Assembly: GCA_964421085.1 (NCBI GenBank)
Contig: CAYQVO010000009.1
Span: forward strand, 1 to 64,000
Reading direction: 5' to 3'
DNA: 64,000 bases
Source of the DNA: CAYQVO01 sp964421085
GTDB taxonomy: Bacteria > Bdellovibrionota_C > UBA2361 > CAYQVO01
Shown here piece by piece: positions 8,042 through 16,218 of this stretch. The notes under the pieces were generated by a model that had not been told where the DNA came from, searched no databases, and saw nothing but the letters and a program-made list of their open reading frames with translations. Position 1 is the stretch's first letter. Every line of letters begins with the position of its first letter. Position numbers and translations under genes: made by a program.

Positions 8042-8631
8042 ATGACCCCGTCGAGGAAGGGCATCATTTGATTAAGCACCCGGCAGTTTCTCGCAAGAAG
8101 GAGGAGCCTTCCCATGTACCGGTGCCGGCTTCTTACATAACGGCAAAGAGCGTTCTGCGCCGGTTCAAGACCAAATCTGCTTTTGAACCGGAAGGCATCC
8201 ACAAGCGCCTTTTCTCTCGAATAAATACGGACCGAGCCTTCCGGGATTCGAACTTCCGTGATTTCGATGTCGTAAAGTCCTCTGGAAAAGAAGAACGGCT
8301 GGATGCTGCCCGTGAGTTTCGGCATCCGACAGCCTTGAGGTACGGCGACCATGATTTTTTCCGGATTCACATCGCACAGCTTGTAGTAATAGAGCGCCGA
8401 ATAGATGCAGATTATGCCCTTTGGGACCGCCAGCGTAACGTCGACAAGCTTCTGGTGCTCGGACACCCTGCCGGTGATGAGCCGGTACATTCCGGGCTTG
8501 ATCTTTTCGACAACGCCTTTACCCAGGAGACTTCGAATGACACGTGGATGAACACCCCGCTCTTTAAGTGCCTTCATGCGGGCGTATCCGGAATTCGCCT
8601 GAAAATATCTGATAGCTTCAGCGTGAGACAT
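8038..8631 (-). CDS. AbiEi-like transcriptional regulator (orphan antitoxin fold)
   Basis: The 197-residue protein opens with a winged-helix segment (residues about 5-55: YFQANSGYARMKALKERGV, LLGKGVVEKIKPGMYRL) and continues with the domain usual in AbiEi-family proteins (VPKGIICIYSALYYYKL; REKALVDAFRFKSRFG). AbiEi is the antitoxin and repressor of type IV toxin-antitoxin pairs, normally followed by a nucleotidyltransferase AbiEii. Here the next gene is a sugar reductase, overlapping by ATGA, and no AbiEii is present. It may therefore be a stand-alone regulator. An AAGG-type ribosome site precedes ATG 8631. Confidence 0.72.
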   Translation of the reverse strand: MSHAEAIRYFQANSGYARMKALKERGVHPRVIRSLLGKGVVEKIKPGMYRLITGRVSEHQKLVDVTLAVPKGIICIYSALYYYKLCDVNPEKIMVAVPQGCRMPKLTGSIQPFFFSRGLYDIEITEVRIPEGSVRIYSREKALVDAFRFKSRFGLEPAQNALCRYVRSRHRYMGRLLLLARNCRVLNQMMPFLDGVM

Positions 8632-8893
8632 ACTAACGGACTACCTTCAGTTTGAATGGGAGTGGATTGAATATAGCCATATTTTGGAGCCAATGCCAGA
8701 ATCATCGAATTTTCCGTGCGGGAGTTCGGCGGGTTGAACAGCTGACCCGTTGCCTGGAATAATTGTTCTGGAAAGAAAATCCGTATTGTCAGCCGGTTAC
8801 TCTGCTGATTTGCCGAATCGGAAGAAAACTGAAAATATTACAGGAAGATAGAGTACGATAATTTGAATATTTGCAGAAGGAGAGTGCCATCGG

Positions 8894-9142
8894 ATGAATT
8901 CAAATGAGAACCAGACTGACGAGAGCGCTCTTCCGAATTACGTATTCGTGAACTTCGGGGGTAAGCAGTTCGAACTCACGGAAACTTTTGTTCCGGAGGT
9001 AGATGAGGTTATAGGGAGAAGGTTCGGCGATACGCTTGCGGATGCTTTGCGGCGATATGGTCAGAGAGGAATCCCGGTTCTGATACGAAAGAACGGAAAA
9101 TCTTGTCTTCTTTATACACGATCGGCAGGCAAGCGGCAGTGA
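8894..9142 (+). CDS. Small hypothetical protein
   Basis: 82 residues, no recognised family. The core KQFELTETFVPEVDEVIGRRFGDTLADALRRYGQRGIPVLIRKNGK alternates strand and helix and ends basic. An AGAAGGAGAG ribosome site lies 9-14 bases before ATG 8894. The gene is transcribed away from the AbiEi-like gene, with about 260 bases of probable shared promoter region between them in which I see no clear hexamers. Function unknown. Confidence 0.55.
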   Translation: MNSNENQTDESALPNYVFVNFGGKQFELTETFVPEVDEVIGRRFGDTLADALRRYGQRGIPVLIRKNGKSCLLYTRSAGKRQ

Positions 9143-9236
9143 TGGTCGCGGCAGTAATTGCTGTTGCAGTGCGTTGCCGGATTGGCGGGTAAGGCTGCCC
9201 CCCGGGCGGATGTCCTTTTTTATCCCCGGTGGGAAG

Positions 9237-9617
9237 TCAATGCTCGATCGTTTCCTTGAGCACCTTCTCGAGCTGTTCAAAATCCACCGGCTTTACCAGG
9301 TGGCGATCGAAATCTTCCAGACTTGATTCATTCTCCGCATCCATGCGGCCCAGCCCTGTCAAGGCTATTATCCTGGCGCTGCTGGTTTCGGGATCTCTTC
9401 GGAGCCTGGAGGCGACTTCATATCCGTTCATCATGGGCATTCCGATGTCGAGAATTACAACATCGGGGTGCCACTTCTTTGCGGTTTCAATACTCTTTGC
9501 GCCGTCGTATTCAACCTGTACATCGTATCCCATCATCTTGACGAGTTCACCCATCATGACGGCGCCATCGATATTGTCGTCAACAAGCAATATTCGGTGT
9601 CCTTCGCTGGATGTCAT
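9237..9617 (-). CDS. Single-domain response regulator (CheY-like)
   Basis: A receiver domain with nothing after it. Acidic pocket VDDN near residue 12, phosphoacceptor Asp in VVILDIGMPMMNGYE, Thr in IALTGLG, and Lys in HLVKPVDFEQLEKVL are all intact. ATG 9617 is chosen over the upstream 9662 because it follows GAGGGGAACATC. Known stand-alone receivers pass phosphate to or from hybrid kinases or bind protein targets. The histidine kinase in this window is 19 kb away and need not be its partner. Confidence 0.88.
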   Translation of the reverse strand: MTSSEGHRILLVDDNIDGAVMMGELVKMMGYDVQVEYDGAKSIETAKKWHPDVVILDIGMPMMNGYEVASRLRRDPETSSARIIALTGLGRMDAENESSLEDFDRHLVKPVDFEQLEKVLKETIEH

Positions 9618-9699
9618 GATGTTCCCCTCATTTTCCAATACGAAAAAAAAGCGTATCACCATACCTGGCGAAAAAGGAAATTACCATACAAGTATCTGT

Positions 9700-10746
9700 T
9701 TACTTTCTTTTTTTTCTGCCCAGGAGGAGGGACCTCCATCTGAACTGCCGGGCCGCAGCCTGCATGTCCATTACCCGGTCAGTTTCGTCGACTATCTCGC
9801 CGGTCAGAACCTCGAGCACGTCTTCAAGTGTCACGACTCCGGCGGTGCCGCCGAACTCGTCGACCACAACGAGCAAGTGCTCCCTGTTTTCCTGAAACTG
9901 CCTGAGGAGATTGTCGGCGTGCACCATTGTAGGCACGAAACGGGCGGGGCGGCACAGCGCGGAGATGTTTTCATCGCCGCGGCCTTCGATGAGAGCCCTC
10001 AGAAGATCGTCCTTGAGCGCAATGCCTGTAATTTCATCGATTGACTCGCCTGTGACGACGATGCGCGAGTGCTGTGAGTTCAGGACGGCTTCCTTTGCTT
10101 CGTCAAGAGTCTGTTGTCCTTCGAGCGCCGTAAGACTCACTCGAGGCGTCATGATGTCTTTCGCCGAAATATCGTTGAGCCTGAAGATTCTGTGGATCAT
10201 CTCCGCTTCATCGTGCTCTATGATCCCCTCCTGGTAGCCCAACTGAACAAGAAGGCGTATTTCACTTTCAGTTGTGAGGGCGTCTGCGCCCCGCTTTCTG
10301 AAAGGCGTCACGATTTTTTCTATGCTCCATATGAATGGAGAAAGAAGTTTCGTAAGCACATGGACCGGATATGCCGCGAACAGGGATGTGGAAAGGGAGT
10401 ACCGCTCCCCGATATTTTTGGGAATAATCTCGGCGAATATAATGATCACAAAGGTGAAGCAGGCAGAGAAGAGACCGAGACCCAGGTCGTCGAAATGTTT
10501 CGATGCAATAGCACCGACAAGAAGGCTTCCTATGATGTTGAAGATGTTGGTAAGTATTACCACCGCGGAAATAGGCCTGCTCATGTGCTGCCGGATGTGG
10601 AGCAGCAGCTGAGCAGACCTGCTTCCGGTTTTTTCGGCTATCTCGCGGGCCTTTATGATCGGACAGGAAAAAAGCGCCGCCTCGACTCCCGAGGCGAAAG
10701 CTCCTCCAGTTACTACAATGAGACTTAAGACAATAAGGGTTGTCAT
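9700..10746 (-). CDS. CNNM/CorC-family membrane protein (DUF21 plus CBS pair)
   Basis: The N-terminal 140 residues have three to four membrane segments of the DUF21 type (SGVEAALFSCPIIKAREIAEK and FAEIIPKNIGERYS are family landmarks). Two CBS domains follow (AKDIMTPRVSLTALEG; RPARFVPTMVHADNLLRQF). The family includes CorB/CorC/CNNM proteins linked to magnesium or cobalt efflux. The C-terminal transporter-associated domain common in HlyC/CorC proteins is absent, since the protein ends soon after FGGTAGVVTLEDVLEVLTGEIVDE. It follows the second site-2 protease gene on the same strand with a 43-base gap. Confidence 0.85.
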   Translation of the reverse strand: MTTLIVLSLIVVTGGAFASGVEAALFSCPIIKAREIAEKTGSRSAQLLLHIRQHMSRPISAVVILTNIFNIIGSLLVGAIASKHFDDLGLGLFSACFTFVIIIFAEIIPKNIGERYSLSTSLFAAYPVHVLTKLLSPFIWSIEKIVTPFRKRGADALTTESEIRLLVQLGYQEGIIEHDEAEMIHRIFRLNDISAKDIMTPRVSLTALEGQQTLDEAKEAVLNSQHSRIVVTGESIDEITGIALKDDLLRALIEGRGDENISALCRPARFVPTMVHADNLLRQFQENREHLLVVVDEFGGTAGVVTLEDVLEVLTGEIVDETDRVMDMQAAARQFRWRSLLLGRKKRK

Positions 10747-10789
10747 TAAGCGCCATTAGAGCCGATCGCCCGCTCATTCGTCAACTTGT

Positions 10790-12175
10790 TCACGGACATG
10801 CAATTCCCGCCGCGCCCCGGAAGGCCTGGGGCAGAGGGAGTATGATCGCAAGAAACACCGCAAAGGCGAAGTATCCAAGAAGCCTTCTGGCCGTGGGGAG
10901 GGGGGTCATGTCGTCCAGCGGAGGAGCCGCTCTTCGTCCCGCAATAATAAATACGATGAACGCCCAGAGAATGAGTGTCGGCAGGAAAAAGACCGCGATG
11001 AGGAACAAAGACCACATCGCCGCGCGGCTTAAAGTTTCACCCCAACGGGAGCCGAACAGAGCGTGCATTATGTGGCCTCCGTCAAGCTGTCCTATCGGCA
11101 TGAGATTCAGTGCCGTCACATAAAGTCCTATCCATCCGGCGAAGGCAAGCGGACTGAGCTGGATAAGGCATCCGCCGTTCAAAAAACTTCCGAAGGAAAG
11201 TTTCGATAGAACAGCGAACAGGATGGATGAAGCCACGGGCGTCCCCGCCGTGCCCTCTGCAAACACGCCGGGCACCAGCACGGACTCGTGAAGCCCGATC
11301 ATCAGCGCCGGAATTGCCACGACAAGACCTGCGAGGGGACCGGCTACTGCTACGTCGAAAAGGTTCTGCCGGTTTTCTGCCGGGGACTTGAGCTTGATGA
11401 AGGCGCCGAAGGTGCCGAGCCAGAGCGGGGCCGGAATGAAATACGGCGGTGTGACCCACATTCTGTAGCGGCGCGCCGTGAAATAATGACCGAGTTCGTG
11501 AAAGCCGAGAATCGCAAGAAGGCCCAGGGAATATGGAAGGCCGTGTATTATTCCAGCCGCTTCACCCGGTGCAAATCCTGCATGGACTCCCCCCATTACC
11601 GTAGTGGTGACGAATGTAAGGGCAAAAAGAATCCAGTTAATCCAGGGCATGGAATCCGCACTTGATATCTCTTTTTCTATCCGGCCGGGCATCAGAATAA
11701 TTGCTGCTTCTGCATCCTGATCTTCCTGAACGAGCGGTACCGCTGTTCTCGAGAATGCCTGTTTCAACGTACCATATACTCTCGCCGGGGTGTCCTTCAA
11801 CCGCCCCTTGAAGATCCTGATGCCTCCCCGTTCGAGTCCGACGTTGACGTTCATCACGTCGTTTATGACAGGGGGCCGTTCACTCTCCGTGACCATATGG
11901 AGTTCCGGGGTTTTCTTCCTCGTCATGGCGGGCTGGAATGCGATCACGATCAGCAGTGTGTAAAGCAGGAGAAAGATCCACACCAAAAGCGCCAGGCCGG
12001 GCTTCACGCCGGACTGCGAAAAAAGAAGGGCTATGAGGGCCGGCACGATAAGATTGAGAAGAACAAAGATCAGACGGCGCGGGCGGGGAGGGAATGTGTT
12101 TTCGGCGCCTGTCCCGTCGCCATCTTCTTCGTAATTCTCAAAGGAGGGGAGGTGGCGTGCATATGTGTCGGTCAT
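10790..12175 (-). CDS. Site-2 protease family M50 metalloprotease (EGY-like)
   Basis: A second, unrelated-looking M50 protease of 461 residues. Two membrane spans near residues 35-80 and a soluble region (100-170) come before the catalytic core. HELGH is at residues 226-230, and the third ligand lies in NLMPIGQLDGGH near residue 395, with several hydrophobic spans between and after. This long-spaced arrangement matches the EGY/cyanobacterial-type S2P group rather than the CBS-containing protease at 5719-6822. Intact motifs suggest activity. No anti-sigma factor substrate gene is adjacent. Confidence 0.85.
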   Translation of the reverse strand: MTDTYARHLPSFENYEEDGDGTGAENTFPPRPRRLIFVLLNLIVPALIALLFSQSGVKPGLALLVWIFLLLYTLLIVIAFQPAMTRKKTPELHMVTESERPPVINDVMNVNVGLERGGIRIFKGRLKDTPARVYGTLKQAFSRTAVPLVQEDQDAEAAIILMPGRIEKEISSADSMPWINWILFALTFVTTTVMGGVHAGFAPGEAAGIIHGLPYSLGLLAILGFHELGHYFTARRYRMWVTPPYFIPAPLWLGTFGAFIKLKSPAENRQNLFDVAVAGPLAGLVVAIPALMIGLHESVLVPGVFAEGTAGTPVASSILFAVLSKLSFGSFLNGGCLIQLSPLAFAGWIGLYVTALNLMPIGQLDGGHIMHALFGSRWGETLSRAAMWSLFLIAVFFLPTLILWAFIVFIIAGRRAAPPLDDMTPLPTARRLLGYFAFAVFLAIILPLPQAFRGAAGIACP

Positions 12176-12277
12176 TCCGGATTATAGACATGAAAGGAGC
12201 TGAACGGTGAATGACGGAGAACGCGCGGGATGTCCGATTGACGGAATGTCGGCTGCAGCGTTAATGTTCCCGCACGG

Positions 12278-12406
12278 ATGTCCGAGTGGACGATGATGAC
12301 GGGGCCGGAGAACTGGAAGGTGTCTTTCCCGCTGCTGATCATTGTCATGATGCTGACAGGTGTGCGGAGTCATCGCGTGCTCAAATTCATCGAGGCGGTT
12401 GATTAA
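12278..12406 (+). CDS. Possible 42-residue membrane peptide
   Basis: A short ATG frame between divergent genes encodes a peptide with one hydrophobic stretch, FPLLIIVMMLTGV, followed by a basic tail. It ends 27 bases before the YbaK gene. No ribosome-binding site is obvious. It could be a real small membrane protein, or only a chance frame in a 257-base gap. Confidence 0.2.
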   Translation: MSEWTMMTGPENWKVSFPLLIIVMMLTGVRSHRVLKFIEAVD

Positions 12407-12432
12407 AATTCAAATGAACTGACACAGGGGCG

Positions 12433-12897
12433 ATGCGGCGGACCAAAGCGATCGAAATACTGACGAAAGCAAAGGCAGCCTTTGAGGTGCATGAATTCAC
12501 GGCCTCGGAATTCACGGCGCAGGAAGCGGCAAGAGAGCTTTCAATTCCTGAAGAAAATGTCTTCAAGACCCTGGTTCTGAGATCCGATACGGGAGATCTT
12601 CTCATGGCTGTCATCCAGGGTGACAGGGAACTGAGTCTGAAGAAGCTTGCTCACGCAGCCGGGAAGAAAAAAGTTGCGATGGCGGCGGTGGATGAACTGC
12701 AGAAGCTTACGGGGTATCTGAAAGGGGGCGTCTCGCCGTTCGGAAGCCGAAAGGAGATGCAGCTTTTTGTCGACGAGTCGGCGCTCGAGAGAGAATTCAT
12801 CAGCATAAGCGCGGGTTTAAGGGGTGTGCAGATTTTTATTTCCCCCGGGGATTTCGTCGCGCTGTCGGGAGCTGCAGTGGGGGATTTTTCCGAGTGA
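12433..12897 (+). CDS. ybaK: Cys-tRNA(Pro)/Cys-tRNA(Cys) deacylase YbaK/EbsC
   Basis: 154 residues, the full length of the YbaK family of editing domains that remove mischarged cysteine from tRNA-Pro. Family marks include FTAQEAARELSIPEENVFKTLV, the catalytic-lysine stretch KTLVLRSD, and the substrate-pocket segment GYLKGGVSPFG. Everything expected is present, so it is probably an active trans-editing factor in the cytoplasm. It is transcribed away from the site-2 protease gene. Confidence 0.9.
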   Translation: MRRTKAIEILTKAKAAFEVHEFTASEFTAQEAARELSIPEENVFKTLVLRSDTGDLLMAVIQGDRELSLKKLAHAAGKKKVAMAAVDELQKLTGYLKGGVSPFGSRKEMQLFVDESALEREFISISAGLRGVQIFISPGDFVALSGAAVGDFSE

Positions 12898-12949
12898 GTA
12901 GCTTAACAACTGCCGCAACGGTAGAATCTTCGTGTTTCCAGGGGGAATC

Positions 12950-13366
12950 ATGATGCAGGAATTTGAGAGAGATGCCGGACCAGGGAAGGGGCCCTGGCGG
13001 GTAATAGAGGGCATCTGGAACGGCCTTGCCGATCTGTGTTTTGAAGGGCTGATGAGAAATGAATCTTCGATAAGACAGGCTCTGACTGAACATCATCTTT
13101 CTATTGATGATGTGATGCGTCGCCACGTTCCCCGCAGGCTTGTGTGTGTTGATGGAATACTGAGAGCAGTCCGCAGCACACCCGGCAAAGTGGCCTGGGA
13201 AATTACCTCACCTGAGACAGGAGCAAAATTCCGGGCCTCGTCCGATTGCCTGATTGTGGAAACCGAAAAACCTGTAAGGATTGCGGGGCACGTAATCCAT
13301 GAGGCGGATGGATTCGTCTTCAATGTGTTCGAGGTACTTGATGCCGATCCCGGCGAGACGGGGTGA
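12950..13366 (+). CDS. Hypothetical protein
   Basis: From ATG 12950 (after GGGGGAATC) the protein has 138 residues. The N-terminal half is helical (VIEGIWNGLADLCFEGLM), and the C-terminal half alternates short strands (RLVCVDGILRAVR, FRASSDCLIVE, PVRIAGHVIHEADGFVFNVFEVL). I do not recognise the family. It follows ybaK by about 50 bases on the same strand and may be cotranscribed. It converges with the guaA-subunit gene. Confidence 0.55.
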   Translation: MMQEFERDAGPGKGPWRVIEGIWNGLADLCFEGLMRNESSIRQALTEHHLSIDDVMRRHVPRRLVCVDGILRAVRSTPGKVAWEITSPETGAKFRASSDCLIVETEKPVRIAGHVIHEADGFVFNVFEVLDADPGETG

Positions 13367-13425
13367 TGATCGAGACGGGGCGACGATCCCGGTGGTCATA
13401 CCTGGATAGTACTCTGGACGCGGCA

Positions 13426-14391
13426 TTAGATCGCCTCTATTGTGGAAGGCGGCTTTGAAGTTACGTTGTACGTCACGCTGACTACGCCCGGCACCGTGCT
13501 GGTGATACGGGAGGAGATCTTCTGCAGCGTTGAAAAGGACAGCTGTGAGGGAGCCGCCGTGACAGCGTCGCTGCTGTCCCAGCACCGGACTTCTATCTGG
13601 TTCCCGAAATCGCGTTTTCCTTCCCGGATTCCGGTCACTCGATCCTCGTGAAGGATCGCAAGATACTGAAAGGCTCCGCTTCCGGCCAGTTCCTGTTCGA
13701 CTATCTCCGTCGCCTGCCGGACGAGCGCGACCCTTTCCGGCGTGACTTCGCCGATGACGCGGGCCGCAAGCGCGGGGCCGGGAAATGGAGGACGGTTGTA
13801 CAGGGATTCGGAGAATCCAAGCGCTTTGCCGACCGCCCGAACAGCGGGCTTTCGAAGTTCAATCACGGGCTCAATAACTGTGTACCCGTAGGTTTCTTCG
13901 GTTTTGATGCCCAGCTGGGCAAGGATATTATGCTGACGCTTGATGCCCGCTACGGTTTCTTCCACATCCGTGTAAATCGTACCCTGCAGCAGGAACCTGG
14001 CGCCGCTTTCTTTCACCAGCCTTCCGAAGACAGTTTTATAGAAGGTATCAGTGATTGCCTGGCGCTTTTTCTCGGGATCAAGCTGCCCTTTGAGAGCGCC
14101 GAAGAACTCGTTTTCAGCGGAAACGCGCTCAACCTTTATTCCCAGTGACGCAAACAGATCTATTACTCCTTCCGGTTCGCCGGCGCGCATGAGGCCGCTG
14201 TCCACAAAATACGTCTTGAGCCGATCACCAAGAGCGCGATGCCCGATCAGCGTAACCACTGAAGAATCGACACCCCCCGAGAGAGCGTTGACGGCTGACT
14301 CCTTTCCAACAGATGCCCTGATTTTTTCAACCTGACTATTTATGAAGTTTTCGGGATTCAGAGCTTCGAGAGTTATTTCTTTGATTGTCAT
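13426..14391 (-). CDS. guaA: GMP synthase ATP-pyrophosphatase subunit (GuaAb type)
   Basis: A 321-residue protein carrying only the C-terminal half of bacterial GMP synthase. The PP-loop SGGVDSS lies near residues 39-45, and the dimerisation domain ends with RWDSSDAVTA-like and TSKPPSTIEAI sequence, where the final residues match GMP synthases. The enzyme adenylates XMP and replaces AMP with ammonia to form GMP. The glutaminase domain that normally precedes it in bacteria is missing: the gene starts at ATG 14391, behind a strong AGGAGG, with MTIKEITLEALNPENFI. This is the archaeal two-subunit layout. The partner GuaAa is not in the window. Confidence 0.88.
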   Translation of the reverse strand: MTIKEITLEALNPENFINSQVEKIRASVGKESAVNALSGGVDSSVVTLIGHRALGDRLKTYFVDSGLMRAGEPEGVIDLFASLGIKVERVSAENEFFGALKGQLDPEKKRQAITDTFYKTVFGRLVKESGARFLLQGTIYTDVEETVAGIKRQHNILAQLGIKTEETYGYTVIEPVIELRKPAVRAVGKALGFSESLYNRPPFPGPALAARVIGEVTPERVALVRQATEIVEQELAGSGAFQYLAILHEDRVTGIREGKRDFGNQIEVRCWDSSDAVTAAPSQLSFSTLQKISSRITSTVPGVVSVTYNVTSKPPSTIEAI

Positions 14392-14416
14392 AGTTCCTCC
14401 TGGAATGCCTCACCAT

Positions 14417-14442
14417 AAAAAAAACCTTCGTTGTCTTCAAGG
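14417..14442 (-). terminator. Weak intrinsic terminator
   Basis: On the minus strand a short CCTT/AAGG stem is followed at once by eight T residues. It lies after the DHH-like gene and before the guaA-subunit gene, so it would separate their transcripts. The stem is short, hence low confidence. Confidence 0.3.
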
Positions 14443-14499
14443 GGCTTCCGCGTGATTTGAGAAAGCACGAAAAGAATGTGAGGACACACCGGCGTGAGC

Positions 14500-16038
14500 C
14501 TAATGACGCAATTGTGCGTTTATCTCCCGCAGATAGTGGTATGCTCCGTCCCAGTCGATTGTGTCGCCATCTGCTGTTTTTACCTGCTTCATTCGCGGTC
14601 TCTCTTCGACGACTGCTGTCTTCGAGACGATAAAGTCCCAGCTCGCGAGAAGAAGGTCCACAGCCTGCTGACAGGAGAAGTGCGGCTTTCCCAGGGGAAG
14701 CCAGAGATTGGCCTTCACAAGAAATTCTACAGGGGGTTCACCCGCACTGTCCGCGCACTCTCTTTCGAGCCGCCTGAGCTGCGATACCACCGCAGGGACC
14801 GCAAGATCGATATAAGGCCTGTCTTCGCCTTCGCGCGGAAAGCGGGAAGATATTACCATCGACTTCGGTCTGTTCATGACATGAATCCAGGGATCGCCGA
14901 ATGCAGCACTTGCCTCGCGGAGCCAGTCCCAGATCGGATGCCGCTGCAGCGACTGATGCAGCCGGGGCTCACGATCGAGTCTCCCCGCTTCAGGACTCAT
15001 GATTGAAATTTTCTTATCGGGGCCGAGCGAGGCGTCTTCGAGGATGCTGCGGCCAAGTTGGTGAACATGCTGCAGGTCCGCGATAAACTTCTCGATCAGC
15101 GGTCTGAAGTCGTCGGGCGATTTCAGAAGATGGACCATCTTTCCAACGATACTGGCGAACATGTCCTCAATGGTGGAGGGATTAAAAAGCGGGGGATGCG
15201 AGTTGCCCTCGAATACTTCACGTACCTGTTGGCGTGTGAGCCATCTGAAAACATACCCTCGAATGGCGGCCCTGTCGGATGTATCGGGCACATCAACGGT
15301 CTGACCGCTTTGCCGCTGCATTTCAATCGCTTTGCCGATGCGGTTGTTTACTACAAGATCAATCTTCTCTTCATTAATCATCTGAAAGAGCGCAAAGGCG
15401 AGCCGCATGTGATCAGGCATGTTTTCATAACGCAGCCCGGGAATGTCGATTCCACCGAAGAAAGTCGTGTCGGCGAACCTGGCGGCGCGCAGAAGTCTTC
15501 CGAGTGTCTGTGCCTGCCAGACTTCGCTCCGAAGCCCGGGGTTGCAGTAGCTTTCTATAAGGAACCTGGAGATAAAAGCGTCGGGGTCTATATTTGCGGC
15601 GCTTGTCACGGCCAGCAGTTTGAAAAGTCGATTTCCCGGCAGCGGCGCAAGTCCTCCCGCCTCCCACATTCGGGGCAGGGTATCTGCGATCACCTGGGCC
15701 CCTGTAACTTCAAGTCCGGGAACTTCCTTCTCGGGGGCTGCTCCGTTGTGATGATCACATACTACAACGCGCGGGAAGGTTGCCTGCTTTTCGAAAAGCA
15801 CATCGGTAGTGCATACGGGCGAGACATCGTAAAGAACAGCTGCATGGGCTCCTTCTGCGGCCCGGAGCGAGTCGACAGTCTCGATGGAGACATCGCCGGG
15901 AGGGACGATACGCTGAATTGTTTCAACTTCGCCTGGGCCTGGGCCTGGAACCAGAGGTGACAGTCTCAGCCCTGGATAGCCCGCGTGGACATCCTCTGCG
16001 GTTCCATGCCTCTCACTCACACCGTCAAGCAGGCTCAT
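14500..16038 (-). CDS. DHH-superfamily phosphoesterase-like protein
   Basis: About 512 residues from ATG 16038, chosen because GAGGGAATCTTC precedes it; a GTG at 16098 would add 20 residues. The N-terminal 200 residues resemble DHH phosphoesterases: an Asp in AAVLYDVSP, the signature CDHHNG, and a later Asp in SAANIDPDA. Canonical family members hydrolyse short oligonucleotides, c-di-AMP or pyrophosphate. The remaining 300 residues match nothing I know; they include a helical FASIVGKMVHLLKSPDDF region and a C-terminal region ending in alternating strands. Probable cytoplasmic hydrolase, substrate unknown. Confidence 0.6.
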   Translation of the reverse strand: MSLLDGVSERHGTAEDVHAGYPGLRLSPLVPGPGPGEVETIQRIVPPGDVSIETVDSLRAAEGAHAAVLYDVSPVCTTDVLFEKQATFPRVVVCDHHNGAAPEKEVPGLEVTGAQVIADTLPRMWEAGGLAPLPGNRLFKLLAVTSAANIDPDAFISRFLIESYCNPGLRSEVWQAQTLGRLLRAARFADTTFFGGIDIPGLRYENMPDHMRLAFALFQMINEEKIDLVVNNRIGKAIEMQRQSGQTVDVPDTSDRAAIRGYVFRWLTRQQVREVFEGNSHPPLFNPSTIEDMFASIVGKMVHLLKSPDDFRPLIEKFIADLQHVHQLGRSILEDASLGPDKKISIMSPEAGRLDREPRLHQSLQRHPIWDWLREASAAFGDPWIHVMNRPKSMVISSRFPREGEDRPYIDLAVPAVVSQLRRLERECADSAGEPPVEFLVKANLWLPLGKPHFSCQQAVDLLLASWDFIVSKTAVVEERPRMKQVKTADGDTIDWDGAYHYLREINAQLRH

Positions 16039-16218
16039 TGAAGATTCCCTCACTCCCTTATATCCAGTTATACCCTGGTCGGGGGCGATAAGAGTCACAA
16101 AAAATATTGTGTATTGAAGATCTACTCATCCTCGAGGTGTCAGGGAGTGTCAGGGCGGGCCGTAACGGACTTGGACTCTTCAGGAAATCTGCCGGTCGAG
16201 ATGTGTTTGCGGACTGGA

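Noticed and set aside
12182..12373. 63-residue His- and Arg-rich minus frame
   Set aside because: Composition is typical of antisense or random frames, and there is no start signal.
15058..15960. 300-residue plus-strand frame
   Set aside because: Antisense to the DHH-like gene, with no motif and no ribosome site.
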